A DNA stretch of 64,000 nucleotides from positions 992,001-1,056,000 of the forward strand of contig CP097092.1 of assembly GCA_023300185.1 (NCBI GenBank), given 5' to 3'. The position numbers and the translations under genes are program-made. Position 1 is the first letter of the stretch. Each line of letters opens with the position of its first letter. The notes below the pieces were generated by a model. That model saw only the letters and a list, made by a program, of their open reading frames with translations, ran no database searches and was not told the origin of the DNA. Below are positions 48,845 to 58,490 of this stretch, one piece after another. The DNA is from Lancefieldella parvula (GTDB taxonomy: Bacteria; Actinomycetota; Coriobacteriia; Coriobacteriales; Atopobiaceae).

Positions 48845-51490
48845 TTACAGCTCATTCATTACGCGAACAAGCTTTACAGCATAGTTCTTATCCATTGCCC
48901 ACGTTCCAGCAAGTTTACGAATAATGTTGGCTTTCTTAGCAAGAATCCATGCTCCGTAACGAGGGTCAACCTCTTGAGCCTTGCTTGGATCAACGGTCAG
49001 TGGCTCATAACCTGCGTATGCACGAAGGTGCAAAGCCTGTGCACGTAGTCCCTTAAGAACGGTATCAAATGAGAGTCCGCGCGCTCCGTTTCCAGTTGCA
49101 CCAAGACCACCAAAGTTGCACTGCTCAGGAAGGACATCGCCACCAAAGCGAAGGTTACCTGTCTCAATCATGACCTGTGCATAGAGAAGTTCTGGACGAA
49201 CTCCCTCGTCAATTGCAGCCTGCCATAGCTGGTTTACAAAATCGGTTCCTGTTGCAGCGCCCTTCTCGGCATAGACAGCTGGATAAGCAGAACCTACGCG
49301 CTTGTTGAAATCTCGCTGAAGATCCTCTTTAGTGACAAGAGGTGCTCCAAGAACGCTGGTGCGATCAGAGAAATTACCACGAGTTGGCTCAATTGGAGAA
49401 CCGTCATCAGCTGGAGTGTTGTTAGCGTCTCTGTTATCTCCGCCATTACCACCGTTGTTGTTATCTGCAGACTTGATGTTAAGAACGCCATTTGCATCTG
49501 CGTAAGCAACACGACCATCAGGAAGAGTGACATTTTGAGAGCGCAACAATCCATTACTCTGGTCGAAGTAATAGTATGAGCCGTTAATTACCTGAAGACC
49601 AAAGAGAGCACCGTGCTCTTTTGTATTTGGATCAAAGTACCATGTCTTGCCATTTGGAGTATTAAACCAACCAGAAACAAGAGCACCATTAGATTGAGCC
49701 CAAGCCCAGACATTATTAGGCATCTCTACCCAGTCATTAGCCTTCATGCCGCTATTGGCATCAACGTAGTATGAGCCGCTAGCTGTGATAACAAGTCCAG
49801 TCTTCATCAGTGGATATTCAGCATTCTCATCAAAGTAGAACCACTTGCCGTTAGACATGTACTTCCAGCCAGAGTAAAGAGTACCGTCGTCATTAAGCCA
49901 GATCCAATCTCCATTAGCAAGATTGACCCAACCGCCGTAAATCAGACCACGATTCTGATCAATGTAGTACTTCTTGTTTCCGTCAGTCATAAGACCAAAG
50001 GTAGCGTGATAGCTGTTGTTAGCATCAAAGTAGAACCACTTGCCATTTGGCATGTACTTCCAACCTGCGTGCAGAGAGCCATCTCCTGTCGCCCAAGACC
50101 AAGAATCATCAGCCTGGTGGACCCAGGAATTCTTTGCCATTCCATTAGTCTCATCAAAGTAATAAGACTTACCTGAAATGGTCCTCTGGCCAAGAGCGGC
50201 AGCGTTATGAGGTGCAGTTGCGTCAAAGTACCAAACTTTACCATTTGGCGTAGTAAACCAGCCAGAAACAGCAATTCCCCTAGCATCAAAATAATGCCAG
50301 CCATCATCGTCTTTAAGCCATCTGCTTACGTAAGCAGTGTCGTTGTCATCAGAATACATCCATCCTTCAGCAGCTCTGCGCCAGCCATAGGATTCTTTAA
50401 TCTTAGCGTCATAGTTTGTCTGGCGGGTTACTTCTTGACCATCAGAAGATCTTGCTGTGATATACAGGGTGTAACGGCCGCTAGCAGGAAGTGTAAAGGT
50501 AGATGAAGTTGCCGTAGTGTTAGATGCAACCGTTACCTTTGTTCCATCTGGACCAACATAGCTGTAAGTAAATGTTGCGTCAGTAACTACGCCAGTAAGA
50601 ACTGGCTTTAAAGTGACATCGTTATCCTTTTGAGCTACTGAAACACTACTCATGCTCCACCAGGTATCAGAGCTGTACATTTCCCAAATTGCCCATGCAT
50701 CTGCCCAGCCAATGTAGTCAACCTTGGAATTATCGCCAAGGTCTTTAAACTCAGCAGCATGTGCTGGATTAGAGATGAATTGATGCTCAATAATTACGCC
50801 AAGAATTCCCTTTTGACGAGCATAGCGGACAATACCGTAATAATCGGACTCATCGCCATTCTCGTAATAGTCTGTTCCGTATTGGTCGTTGTAGCCACGT
50901 TCTGTTGCGCCATCACCGCGGGTAACAATACCAACTTTATTTCTGAGGTAATAGTTAACCTTGCCGGCAAAAACTTGACCGGAGAGATAAAGATCATAGT
51001 TGTAGCTTACCTTATGAGGAACAAGTACCTCTGAGCCCGTCGCAGATGCAGGGCCGGCATTGTAGTGAAGCGAGATGATGGCACAAGCGTTTGCATCAAC
51101 AGCACGCTGTACGCGCGTCTTGATCGATGGATCCTCGTGTTCTCCACGAACAACAACAACCTGTACACCCCATTTTTCCAGATACTTCTTGGCGTACATG
51201 GCAGTTGCCCAAGCCAGATCTCCCTCTTTGAGCCCAAAGTAGGTAGCACCTGGATCTCTGCCTTCAAGGCCATCACTGTGACCTGGGTCAAGCGCAATAG
51301 GTCTGCCAGTTGCACGAGCAAGTGCTACGGCATCTTTTAGTGATTCACTCTGGATAATGTTTCCTTGGGCATCCATTGTGGTGTAGGTAGTTGCATATGC
51401 GCTTTGAACTGTTGTTGCAAACAATGCTGCGACAACAAAGAACAAAACAGCAAGCAATTTACCGCGAGTATTAAATAAGCTGCGTTTCAT
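48845..51490 (-). CDS. Secreted two-headed autolysin: amidase, wall-binding repeats, glucosaminidase
   Basis: 881-aa peptidoglycan hydrolase. A signal peptide (1-35) precedes an Amidase_3 zinc domain with ligands H71 (ALDPGHSDG), E89, H142 (SLHYNA) and E235 (VIIEHQF), which cuts the glycan-peptide amide bond. An Ig-like domain (about 285-370) and about eight aromatic repeats (NGKWFYFD / NGKTWYFD) from 375 to 690 follow, for wall attachment. After a Gly/Asn-rich linker the C-terminal 150 residues resemble a glucosaminidase (QLWQAAIDEGVRPELLYAQV, IETGNLRFGG). GGAGG lies before the ATG. Repeats match the two plus-strand wall proteins nearby. Confidence 0.88.
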   Translation of the reverse strand: MKRSLFNTRGKLLAVLFFVVAALFATTVQSAYATTYTTMDAQGNIIQSESLKDAVALARATGRPIALDPGHSDGLEGRDPGATYFGLKEGDLAWATAMYAKKYLEKWGVQVVVVRGEHEDPSIKTRVQRAVDANACAIISLHYNAGPASATGSEVLVPHKVSYNYDLYLSGQVFAGKVNYYLRNKVGIVTRGDGATERGYNDQYGTDYYENGDESDYYGIVRYARQKGILGVIIEHQFISNPAHAAEFKDLGDNSKVDYIGWADAWAIWEMYSSDTWWSMSSVSVAQKDNDVTLKPVLTGVVTDATFTYSYVGPDGTKVTVASNTTATSSTFTLPASGRYTLYITARSSDGQEVTRQTNYDAKIKESYGWRRAAEGWMYSDDNDTAYVSRWLKDDDGWHYFDARGIAVSGWFTTPNGKVWYFDATAPHNAAALGQRTISGKSYYFDETNGMAKNSWVHQADDSWSWATGDGSLHAGWKYMPNGKWFYFDANNSYHATFGLMTDGNKKYYIDQNRGLIYGGWVNLANGDWIWLNDDGTLYSGWKYMSNGKWFYFDENAEYPLMKTGLVITASGSYYVDANSGMKANDWVEMPNNVWAWAQSNGALVSGWFNTPNGKTWYFDPNTKEHGALFGLQVINGSYYYFDQSNGLLRSQNVTLPDGRVAYADANGVLNIKSADNNNGGNGGDNRDANNTPADDGSPIEPTRGNFSDRTSVLGAPLVTKEDLQRDFNKRVGSAYPAVYAEKGAATGTDFVNQLWQAAIDEGVRPELLYAQVMIETGNLRFGGDVLPEQCNFGGLGATGNGARGLSFDTVLKGLRAQALHLRAYAGYEPLTVDPSKAQEVDPRYGAWILAKKANIIRKLAGTWAMDKNYAVKLVRVMNEL

Positions 51491-51603
51491 GCGGTCCTCC
51501 GAAAAGTATTGGTTTACTCCTCTTCATACTTGCTAAAAGTTTACACTAGACTGGCACGTTAACAATAAAAAACACAAGCTCACCGCAACTTGATTGGAAC
51601 TCT

Positions 51604-52266
51604 GTGATTTTCTCGACACTAGAAGATATTCTTGCAACAGATTTTGAAGCAGCAATCTTTGATTTTGATGGCACTATTGCTCACACGCATCATATTTGGA
51701 AGCTTGTTGACCAGGAGTTTTTTGAGTCGCGAGGAATCCCTTACACTCCAGAAATTGGCAAGATTCTCTCCCCTCTTGGATTTGAAAGGGGAGCCGAATG
51801 GGCAATTGCCACCTATGGACTAAAGGAAGATCCAGAAAAGATTGTCGCCGAGTGGAAAGAACTCAGTAAAAGCTTCTTTGTAAACTCCGTGCAGCTTCGA
51901 CCTGGTGTTGTTGATTTTATTGGCAAGCTACAAGAAAAAGACATCCCTACTGCATTGGCAACTGTCAACGAGCCGGAGCTTCTTGCTCTTCTTGAGCCTC
52001 GTTTACATCTATCCACTCTGTTTGATACTCAGGTGTTTGCAGCAGATGTTGGATCTGCAAAAGATGAACCTCATCTGTATCTTGAGGTGCTTAAACGTCT
52101 TAATACTACAGCCGAGAAAACAATTCTGTTTGAAGACATTCCACTGGCTCTTCAGACAGGAAATTCTGTTGGCCTTATCACCTGTGCTGTTAATTGTGAT
52201 GATGAGCATCAAGATATCGAGAAACTCTCTGAACTTGCTGATTTTACCATTAAGCATTGGTATTAA
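51604..52266 (+). CDS. HAD-family phosphatase
   Basis: 220-aa beta-phosphoglucomutase-like HAD enzyme: nucleophile AIFDFDGTIAH (D20, D22), cap domain, ATVNEPELL (Ser/Thr motif replaced by Thr-Val) and LFEDIPLALQ (metal Asp region). The start is a GTG at 51604 with a weak GGA site. It is the third HAD gene in the window and is unrelated in position to the wall genes. It ends before a two-way terminator shared with cspA. The substrate is unknown. Confidence 0.87.
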   Translation: MIFSTLEDILATDFEAAIFDFDGTIAHTHHIWKLVDQEFFESRGIPYTPEIGKILSPLGFERGAEWAIATYGLKEDPEKIVAEWKELSKSFFVNSVQLRPGVVDFIGKLQEKDIPTALATVNEPELLALLEPRLHLSTLFDTQVFAADVGSAKDEPHLYLEVLKRLNTTAEKTILFEDIPLALQTGNSVGLITCAVNCDDEHQDIEKLSELADFTIKHWY

Positions 52267-52305
52267 AGCTCTTGGTTACTGTAACTGTAAAAATAGCGAT
52301 GTAAC

Positions 52306-52333
52306 AAAAAAGGAGACCCGAAGGTCTCCTTTT
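52306..52333. terminator. Bidirectional terminator between HAD gene and cspA
   Basis: Stem AAAAGGAGACC / GGTCTCCTTTT with a CGAA tetraloop, A run before and T run after. Confidence 0.9.
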
Positions 52334-52353
52334 GATGGTAGTGTTCGCAAGTA

Positions 52354-52557
52354 CTAGATCTTGTGGACGCTAGAAGCCTGGAGCTTACCGTTCTGGCCGG
52401 TGGTAATCTCAAACTCGACAGGCTGACCCTCATCGAGAGTCTTGAAACCGTCCATCTGAATCTCGGAGAAGTGTACGAACAGATCGTCGCCATCCTCACG
52501 AGAGATGAAGCCGTAACCCTTGTCTGGATTAAACCACTTTACAGTACCCTGAGCCAT
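52354..52557 (-). CDS. cspA: Cold-shock protein
   Basis: 67-aa single cold-shock domain RNA chaperone: MAQGTVKWFNPDKGYGFIS (RNP1 KGYGFIS), LFVHFSEI (RNP2), ending LQASSVHKI. The ATG at 52557 is chosen over a longer upstream frame because the family starts with MAxGTVKWF and an AAGG site is present. The upstream leader on the minus strand is long (over 60 nt of GC-rich sequence before an AT-rich block at 52635-52645), as expected for a thermosensing csp leader. Confidence 0.94.
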   Translation of the reverse strand: MAQGTVKWFNPDKGYGFISREDGDDLFVHFSEIQMDGFKTLDEGQPVEFEITTGQNGKLQASSVHKI

Positions 52558-52902
52558 TTCGTGCCTTTCTTTCTTAGCCCCGCAGGGCAAAACTGCGCCT
52601 GTGGAGCGCGATACCGTGACGTTTCGCCACGTGGAATATAATAACCTTAATCAACAACTTATGTGGCGAGAAACCACTCATGGAGATTTTCACACCATCT
52701 ACCGGAAGAGCCACAGGTAATCAAGCTGTTTTCCAGCATTTATTTATGGATATATCTGCTATTAAACGATTTTTATCTCATTAGTTGAGCATTTTTTCAT
52801 AGAAGATAGAGAATTTGTATAGGATTAATTTACGGGAACAATAACAGACATATCAAACTATTATTTATATAGAAAGTTATCCCTTCAAAAAAGGATATGC
52901 CC
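52558..52902. other. Divergent intergenic region (cspA leader and wall-protein promoter)
   Basis: A 345-bp non-coding gap. The left part is the GC-rich cspA leader; one GGCGAGAA octamer lies at 52665-52672; the right half is AT-rich with several TTT/TAT blocks and no clear promoter pair. No hairpin terminator or small gene is visible. Confidence 0.6.
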
Positions 52903-54621
52903 ATGAAAAAGAAGACATGTTTGTCCAGCAGGCCTTCAATGCAAAAGCTCATTGCAGTTGCTTCGTTGAGTGCAGCTCTACTTTGCGGACTTCACGCTAC
53001 TCCTGCTCTTGCAGAAACTACTGATACATCCACAGTAAGTGCTCCTGAATCAACTTCTAAATCCTATTATCCAAAGTGGAAAAAAGTTGATGGAAAGGTA
53101 TATTTTTATACTGAAGATGGAACTATTCTAAAAAGTCAGTGGATTACTTATGACAGTCATCAATATTATGTAGATGAAACAGGTGCAGCAGCATCTGGTT
53201 TCTATACTACACCTGATGGCAAAACCTGGTATTTTGAGCCAGAGACATGGCTACCGCACGCTAGATATGGCTTATTTTATATTCTCGAAAATAAAAATAC
53301 TCCTAATTATCACTACACTTACTACTACGTAGATAAAGATAACGGCTTGATTAAAAACAATTGGGTTAAAACAGATAAAGGTTGGAGCTGGGCCGGAGCT
53401 GATGGACGTTTTACTGAAGGATGGTTTACTGATCCTAATGGTATAATCTGGTATTTTACTGGTAAAACTGATTCGGATGTTCCGGTTATTGCTAAATCAG
53501 TTCCGGTCGATGGAAAGCTGTACTTCTTTGATACTTCGACAGGACTTTTACGAAATTCTTGGGTAAATATGGGTCACGGTGTAGAAGCTTGGTACTGGGC
53601 TGGTCCAGATGGCGCTGCTATCTCTGGCTGGTTTAAAACTCCAGATGGCAAAACTTGGTATGCCGACCCAGAAGATTACAATCGAGTAGTAATGGGCGGA
53701 ATAGATATTGATGGTAAATATTATTTCTTTGATCACAGTAATGGCCTTGTTACCCATGGTTGGATTGAGGATGATGGTGAATGGGCTTGGATTGAAACAG
53801 TAGGCTCTGTTTATTCTGGCTGGAAACACATGCCTAATGGTAAGTGGTTCTACTTTGATGAAAATGGAGAATTTCCTCTGCTTAAGAAAGGTGTCTTCAC
53901 TATTTCCAGCGGAACTTATTACGTTGACGCAAATCAAGGAATGACCGCTAACAATTGGGTACAGCTCCCTAATGGTGGTTGGGCTTGGGCACAGTCGAGT
54001 GGTGCATTTGCCTCTGGTTGGTACACCACTCCAAATGGCAAAACTTGGTATTTTGATCCATCAGATCCGCAGCATCCTGCACTTATTGGAGACGCTGAAA
54101 TTAACGGTCAATCATATTATTTTGATTCAGGCTATGGTCTTCTGAAAAATGGATGGGTTCATAGAGCTGATGGTTCTTGGTCTTGGGCTGGAGAGAGTGG
54201 GGTGCTTCAATCAGGTTGGAAGCATATGCCTAATGGCAAGTGGTTCTACTTTGATACCAAAGATTCCAAGCACCGTATACTTGTAGGTGTCATCCAAACT
54301 TCTAGTGGAACTTATTATATTGATGAGTCTGCTGGAATGACTGCTAATAATTGGGTACAGCTCCCAGAAGGCGGTTGGGCTTGGGCACAGTCAAGTGGCG
54401 CATTTGCTTCTGGTTGGTTCACCACACCAAATGGAAAAACTTGGTACTTTGATCCAGCAAAACCAAGCCATCCTGCTTATACTGGAGAACACACTATTGA
54501 TGGTAAAGACTATTACTTTGACGCAGGATATGGTCTTGCTCGCAATCAATGGATTACCCGTTCCGATGGCGTAAGACGCTGGGCTGGACCAGACGGTGTA
54601 CTTACTGAATACAAGCGCTAA
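52903..54621 (+). CDS. Secreted wall-binding repeat protein without catalytic domain
   Basis: 572-aa protein: signal peptide (about 1-40, ending ALLCGLHATPALAE) then only aromatic wall-binding repeats to the C-terminus. Two module types alternate: NGKTWYFDP after GW[FY]xTP, and NGKWFYFD after GWKHMP. The ATG at 52903 is preferred to 52897 because the AAGGAT site is too close to the latter. The N-terminus and most repeats are close to the following gene, but this protein stops at WAGPDGVLTEYKR where the neighbour continues into further repeats and an enzyme. Likely a surface-associated scaffold or adhesin; the ligand is unknown. Confidence 0.82.
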   Translation: MKKKTCLSSRPSMQKLIAVASLSAALLCGLHATPALAETTDTSTVSAPESTSKSYYPKWKKVDGKVYFYTEDGTILKSQWITYDSHQYYVDETGAAASGFYTTPDGKTWYFEPETWLPHARYGLFYILENKNTPNYHYTYYYVDKDNGLIKNNWVKTDKGWSWAGADGRFTEGWFTDPNGIIWYFTGKTDSDVPVIAKSVPVDGKLYFFDTSTGLLRNSWVNMGHGVEAWYWAGPDGAAISGWFKTPDGKTWYADPEDYNRVVMGGIDIDGKYYFFDHSNGLVTHGWIEDDGEWAWIETVGSVYSGWKHMPNGKWFYFDENGEFPLLKKGVFTISSGTYYVDANQGMTANNWVQLPNGGWAWAQSSGAFASGWYTTPNGKTWYFDPSDPQHPALIGDAEINGQSYYFDSGYGLLKNGWVHRADGSWSWAGESGVLQSGWKHMPNGKWFYFDTKDSKHRILVGVIQTSSGTYYIDESAGMTANNWVQLPEGGWAWAQSSGAFASGWFTTPNGKTWYFDPAKPSHPAYTGEHTIDGKDYYFDAGYGLARNQWITRSDGVRRWAGPDGVLTEYKR

Positions 54622-54669
54622 ATGAGTTTGAACTGCTCTTTATTACCTGGATTTATTGGAGTTAAAACA

Positions 54670-56931
54670 ATGGAGAAGAAGATGCGTTTTCCCTACAGGC
54701 CTTCTACACAAAAGCTTATTGCAGTTGCTTCGCTAAGTGCAGCTCTGCTTTGTGGCTTCCATGCTGCTCCCGCTTTTGCAGAAACAACTGATACGTCTAC
54801 AGTAAATGCTCCAGTTGTAACAACTGAAACTACCGCAACAGCTGAAAATGCTTCTCCTACAGCAGCTGAAAGCTCTCAGCCTGCTTCACCTGCTTCACCT
54901 GCAGCACCAACGACAACTGCTCCAACAACAAGCCAGACACCTGCTGCCCCAACAGAGAATACAACGTCAACTCCTCAATCTTCTGGATGGAGACAAGAAA
55001 ACGGCCAATTCCACTATTACAAAGAAGATGGAACACTTGTTACAAGTCAGTGGATCAAAGATGATTCTGGTTGGCACTATGTAGATGGCACTGGAGCCGC
55101 TGTAGCGGGTTGGTTTACTACCCCTAATGGGAAAACCTGGTATTTTAATCCAAATGACCCATTACATGCAGCAGTCCTTGGCGAAACTGAAATTGATGGT
55201 AAGTTTTACTACTTCGATTCAATAACAGGTCTTATTAAAAATAACTGGGTATATCGTTCAGCAAGTTCTTGGTCATGGGCTACTGAAGATGGTTCTTACT
55301 ATTCAGGTTGGAAGCATATGCCTAACGGCAAGTGGTTCTATTTTGATCCGGAAGCACCTCGTCATCATATGTTAATTGGAACGATTCAGGTTTCTGGTAC
55401 CTCATATTACATTGATGAATATGCAGGTATGATTTCTAACAGTTGGATTCAACTACCTACTCGTAAGTGGGCTTGGGCTCAAAAAAATGGCGCTCTTGCC
55501 TCTGGTTGGTTTAACACACCAAATGGTAAAACTTGGTACTTTGATCCATCTGTTCCAGAGCATCCAGCGCTTGTTGGCAACGTCGAAATTAACGGCACAT
55601 ATTATTATTTCGATGAAAATGATGGAATCCTTAGAAATAGCTGGATTCACAATGATGATGGTTCATGGTCTTGGGTAGATTCCTATGGCTCATTCTATTC
55701 AGGTTGGAAACATTTCCCAAATGGTAAATGGTTTTACTTTGATCCAGAAGACTCAATCCATCGCATGAAAACTGGACTTTTCCAACTTCCCAGTGGTTCG
55801 TATTACGTTGATGAAAATGCTGGTATGACTTCAAGTAATTGGGTGTCCCTACCAGACGGAAATTTTTCCTGGGCTCAATCTAGCGGCGCGCTTGTCTCTG
55901 GATGGTTTACTACTCCTGGCAATAAAACATGGTACTTTAATCCATCTTCAATTGACCATGCCGCATACGTTGGAGAGCATTCAATTGATGGAAAGAACTA
56001 CTACTTTGATAAAAGCTATGGTCTAGCAAAAAATGAATGGGTTACTCTTTCAAATGGTGTAAAACGTTGGGCAGGTCCAGACGGAGTACTGACTGGATTC
56101 ATTTCTCCCGAAGGAGTCTTCTCTACAGATGACGGTTCACAGCCAACAGGAACGGTACATCTTCCTGGCTTGACTGTAAACGTTGGCTCCGACCATAAAA
56201 TTAAGACGGGATGGATAAAAGAAAATAGTAAAGATTTTTACTATCTTTCTAATGGTGCACCAGCAGATGGATGGCTTAATATTCATGGAACTTGGTACTA
56301 TTTTAGTTCCAATGGAGAAAAACAAACTGGTTGGATTAATTCAAAGGGCAGTTGGTACTTCCTTGATTCTGACGGCAAGATGAAAACCGGATGGATTAAA
56401 GATAACGGCAAGGACTACTATCTCAGTAATAATGGTTCCATGCAAACTGGTTATGTAACCTGGGGTGGAAAACTGTATTGGTCAGCGGCTGATGGCGCCA
56501 TGGAGGAGCAACCTTGCTACTACCCTGATATGTATCGTTATGCACAGAACTATTACAGTGCTACTAACTGGCTCATCCAAATTGATACTACTGGCAATCG
56601 CTTTGCTGTATACAGGGGCTCACACGGTAACTGGGTTGTTTGGTACGAATGGCAGTGCACCACAGGAGCGCCAGGCATGTGGACTCCTCATGGTCAATTT
56701 ACCGTAGGTAACAAGGGTCTCTACTTTGGCTCTGGCTTTAGATGCTGGTATTACACGACCATTTCTGGTGAGTATCTTATTCACTCCATTCTCTATAACT
56801 CCGACGGTTATACCGTCCGTGATGGTAGGCTTGGATACAACGGTTCCCACGGTTGCGTACGTCTTGCAACAGAAAACGCTAAGTGGGTTTATGACAACAT
56901 TCCTTATGGAACTAAGATTGTTATTTGGTAA
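54670..56931 (+). CDS. Secreted L,D-transpeptidase with wall-binding repeats
   Basis: 753-aa protein: signal peptide with the same core as its neighbour (QKLIAVASLSAALLCGFHAA), a Thr/Ala/Pro linker of about 90 residues, aromatic repeats (about 110-480), then shorter canonical repeats of about 20 residues (GWIKENSKDFYYLSNGA, TGWINSKGSWYFLDSDGK), and a C-terminal YkuD domain with the catalytic SHGCVRL. It would cross-link or anchor to peptidoglycan. The ATG at 54670 has TTGGAG eight bases upstream and lies 48 bp after the previous gene, so the two are co-transcribed. A two-way terminator follows. Confidence 0.88.
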   Translation: MEKKMRFPYRPSTQKLIAVASLSAALLCGFHAAPAFAETTDTSTVNAPVVTTETTATAENASPTAAESSQPASPASPAAPTTTAPTTSQTPAAPTENTTSTPQSSGWRQENGQFHYYKEDGTLVTSQWIKDDSGWHYVDGTGAAVAGWFTTPNGKTWYFNPNDPLHAAVLGETEIDGKFYYFDSITGLIKNNWVYRSASSWSWATEDGSYYSGWKHMPNGKWFYFDPEAPRHHMLIGTIQVSGTSYYIDEYAGMISNSWIQLPTRKWAWAQKNGALASGWFNTPNGKTWYFDPSVPEHPALVGNVEINGTYYYFDENDGILRNSWIHNDDGSWSWVDSYGSFYSGWKHFPNGKWFYFDPEDSIHRMKTGLFQLPSGSYYVDENAGMTSSNWVSLPDGNFSWAQSSGALVSGWFTTPGNKTWYFNPSSIDHAAYVGEHSIDGKNYYFDKSYGLAKNEWVTLSNGVKRWAGPDGVLTGFISPEGVFSTDDGSQPTGTVHLPGLTVNVGSDHKIKTGWIKENSKDFYYLSNGAPADGWLNIHGTWYYFSSNGEKQTGWINSKGSWYFLDSDGKMKTGWIKDNGKDYYLSNNGSMQTGYVTWGGKLYWSAADGAMEEQPCYYPDMYRYAQNYYSATNWLIQIDTTGNRFAVYRGSHGNWVVWYEWQCTTGAPGMWTPHGQFTVGNKGLYFGSGFRCWYYTTISGEYLIHSILYNSDGYTVRDGRLGYNGSHGCVRLATENAKWVYDNIPYGTKIVIW

Positions 56932-56961
56932 TCCAAATAAACATGAAGCTCTATAGCAATA

Positions 56962-56993
56962 AACCCCAACTCATATTGAGCTGGGGTTTATTT
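56962..56993. terminator. Bidirectional terminator after the L,D-transpeptidase gene
   Basis: Stem AAACCCCA(A/G)CTCA / TGAGCTGGGGTTT with a TAT loop and a T-rich tail, between convergent genes. Confidence 0.88.
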
Positions 56994-57012
56994 GTTAGCT
57001 TATAAAACGTGG

Positions 57013-57408
57013 TTACGCAAAATACTTTGCTTCAAAATCCTTAAATTGCTCTGGAGTAGCGTTTTGATCTACCGAGAAGGACTGTGCAACCGCTACTGCC
57101 TGCTGTCTTCTGAGACCAGCCTTATCCCCGTCTCCTAGTTGCTCATAAACGTGAGAGAGCCTATCGAGGGCATACACCACATACTCTGCAACTGAATCAG
57201 CTACGCCAGAGAGCAACATCATAGTTACAAGAGAGTCTGGCGAAAGCGCAAGAGCAGTCTCTGGGCTCAAATCAATGAGCTCTGCAACAGCTGCCTCTAC
57301 CCCATCGAGTGACTCTTCAGTTTGAGTCTCTAAAGCATTTCCCAAACCTGCTGTGACCGTTGAAGTAAAGTCATCGATTACTTCCAAAATGTAATCTCGT
57401 TGAAGCAT
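57013..57408 (-). CDS. Hypothetical helical protein downstream of ruvB
   Basis: 131-aa acidic, helical protein I do not recognise. Visible blocks are GLGNALETQTEESLDGVEAAV, SPDSLVTMMLLSGV and LSHVYEQLGDGDKAGLRRQQ; the last resembles a half TPR. There are no cysteines or membrane segments. It starts 14 bp after the ruvB stop and should be in the ruv transcript. Conservation beside ruvB in relatives would suggest a link to recombination, but nothing in the sequence shows one. Confidence 0.6.
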   Translation of the reverse strand: MLQRDYILEVIDDFTSTVTAGLGNALETQTEESLDGVEAAVAELIDLSPETALALSPDSLVTMMLLSGVADSVAEYVVYALDRLSHVYEQLGDGDKAGLRRQQAVAVAQSFSVDQNATPEQFKDFEAKYFA

Positions 57409-57422
57409 TTTGTTCCAATCTA

Positions 57423-58490
57423 CTAGTTAGTAGGAACAGGAATACGTAAGTGATCAAATGCAGCATGCGTTGCCTGTCTACCTTGAGGTGTTCTAATAAT
57501 AAGCCCTTGCTGCAAAAGATATGGCTCATAAACATCTTCAAGTGTAGACGGATCCTCTGAGACTGCACTTGCAATGGTTGTGAGACCAACTGGACGACCT
57601 CTGAATGTCTCACAAAGCGCACGTAAAACACGCACGTCCATTACATCTAGACCAAGCTCATCAATCTCAAAGAATGAAAGCGCTTCTGAGGCTACCTGCC
57701 AGGTAATAGTACCTTCAGCTTTAACTTGTGCGTAATCTCGAACGCGTTTTAACAGACGGTTTGCCAAACGCGGTGTACCTCTTGATCGAGAAGCAATTTC
57801 AGCAGCACCCTGCTCATCAACTTCTACATCAAGGATGTTTGCCGAGCGCATGACAATAGTCTGAAGCTCAGGAACAGTGTAGTAATCAAGACGATAAGAA
57901 ATACCAAAACGATCACGCAAAGGACCGGTTAGAAGTCCTGTTCTTGTTGTTGCAGCCACAAGGGTAAAGCGTGGAATATCAAGCCTGATTGACCTTGCCG
58001 CAGGACCTTTGCCAATAACAATATCTAAGAAGAAATCTTCCATTGCTGGATAGAGAATTTCTTCAACCTGGTGATTAAGCCTGTGAATCTCATCAACAAA
58101 GAGGATATCTCCCTCTTCAAGATTGGTGAGAATTGCTGCTAAATCTCCTGCTCGCTCAATTGCGGGGCCCGAAGTTGTATGAAGCTTTGAGCCCATCTCT
58201 CCCGCTAAAACACCTGCAAGCGTTGTTTTGCCAAGGCCTGGAGGGCCAGAAAAAATAACGTGATCGAGCGGCTCATTACGACTTTTTGCAGCCTCAATAA
58301 GAACACGGAGATTTGATTTAACGCGCTCTTGACCAAGATACTCATCAAGAGTTTTTGGTCGCAAGTTTCTATCTTGCTCCAGGTCTTCTGCCTGAAGTCC
58401 ACTAGAAACTACACGTTGAGAAGTGTGCCCTGGAAATGGAGCTGGAGTAGACGATGACTCAAATAAATTATCTGCATCTGCTTCCCACAT
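57423..58490 (-). CDS. ruvB: Holliday junction branch-migration ATPase RuvB
   Basis: 355-aa AAA+ motor that turns Holliday junctions with RuvA. Walker A GPPGLGKTT, Walker B DEIH (LFVDEIHRLNHQVEE), sensor ATTRTG and arginine-finger region DRFGI; the C-terminal winged helix ends near RTPQGRQATHAAFDHL. The N-terminal 35 residues are a slightly long extension. The start at 58490 overlaps the ruvA stop (TAATG). Confidence 0.96.
   Translation of the reverse strand: MWEADADNLFESSSTPAPFPGHTSQRVVSSGLQAEDLEQDRNLRPKTLDEYLGQERVKSNLRVLIEAAKSRNEPLDHVIFSGPPGLGKTTLAGVLAGEMGSKLHTTSGPAIERAGDLAAILTNLEEGDILFVDEIHRLNHQVEEILYPAMEDFFLDIVIGKGPAARSIRLDIPRFTLVAATTRTGLLTGPLRDRFGISYRLDYYTVPELQTIVMRSANILDVEVDEQGAAEIASRSRGTPRLANRLLKRVRDYAQVKAEGTITWQVASEALSFFEIDELGLDVMDVRVLRALCETFRGRPVGLTTIASAVSEDPSTLEDVYEPYLLQQGLIIRTPQGRQATHAAFDHLRIPVPTN

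Noticed and set aside
52903..56931. Long DNA tandem repeats as recombination or satellite repeats
   Set aside because: The repetition is protein-level aromatic modules with many synonymous changes; it is explained by wall-binding repeats.
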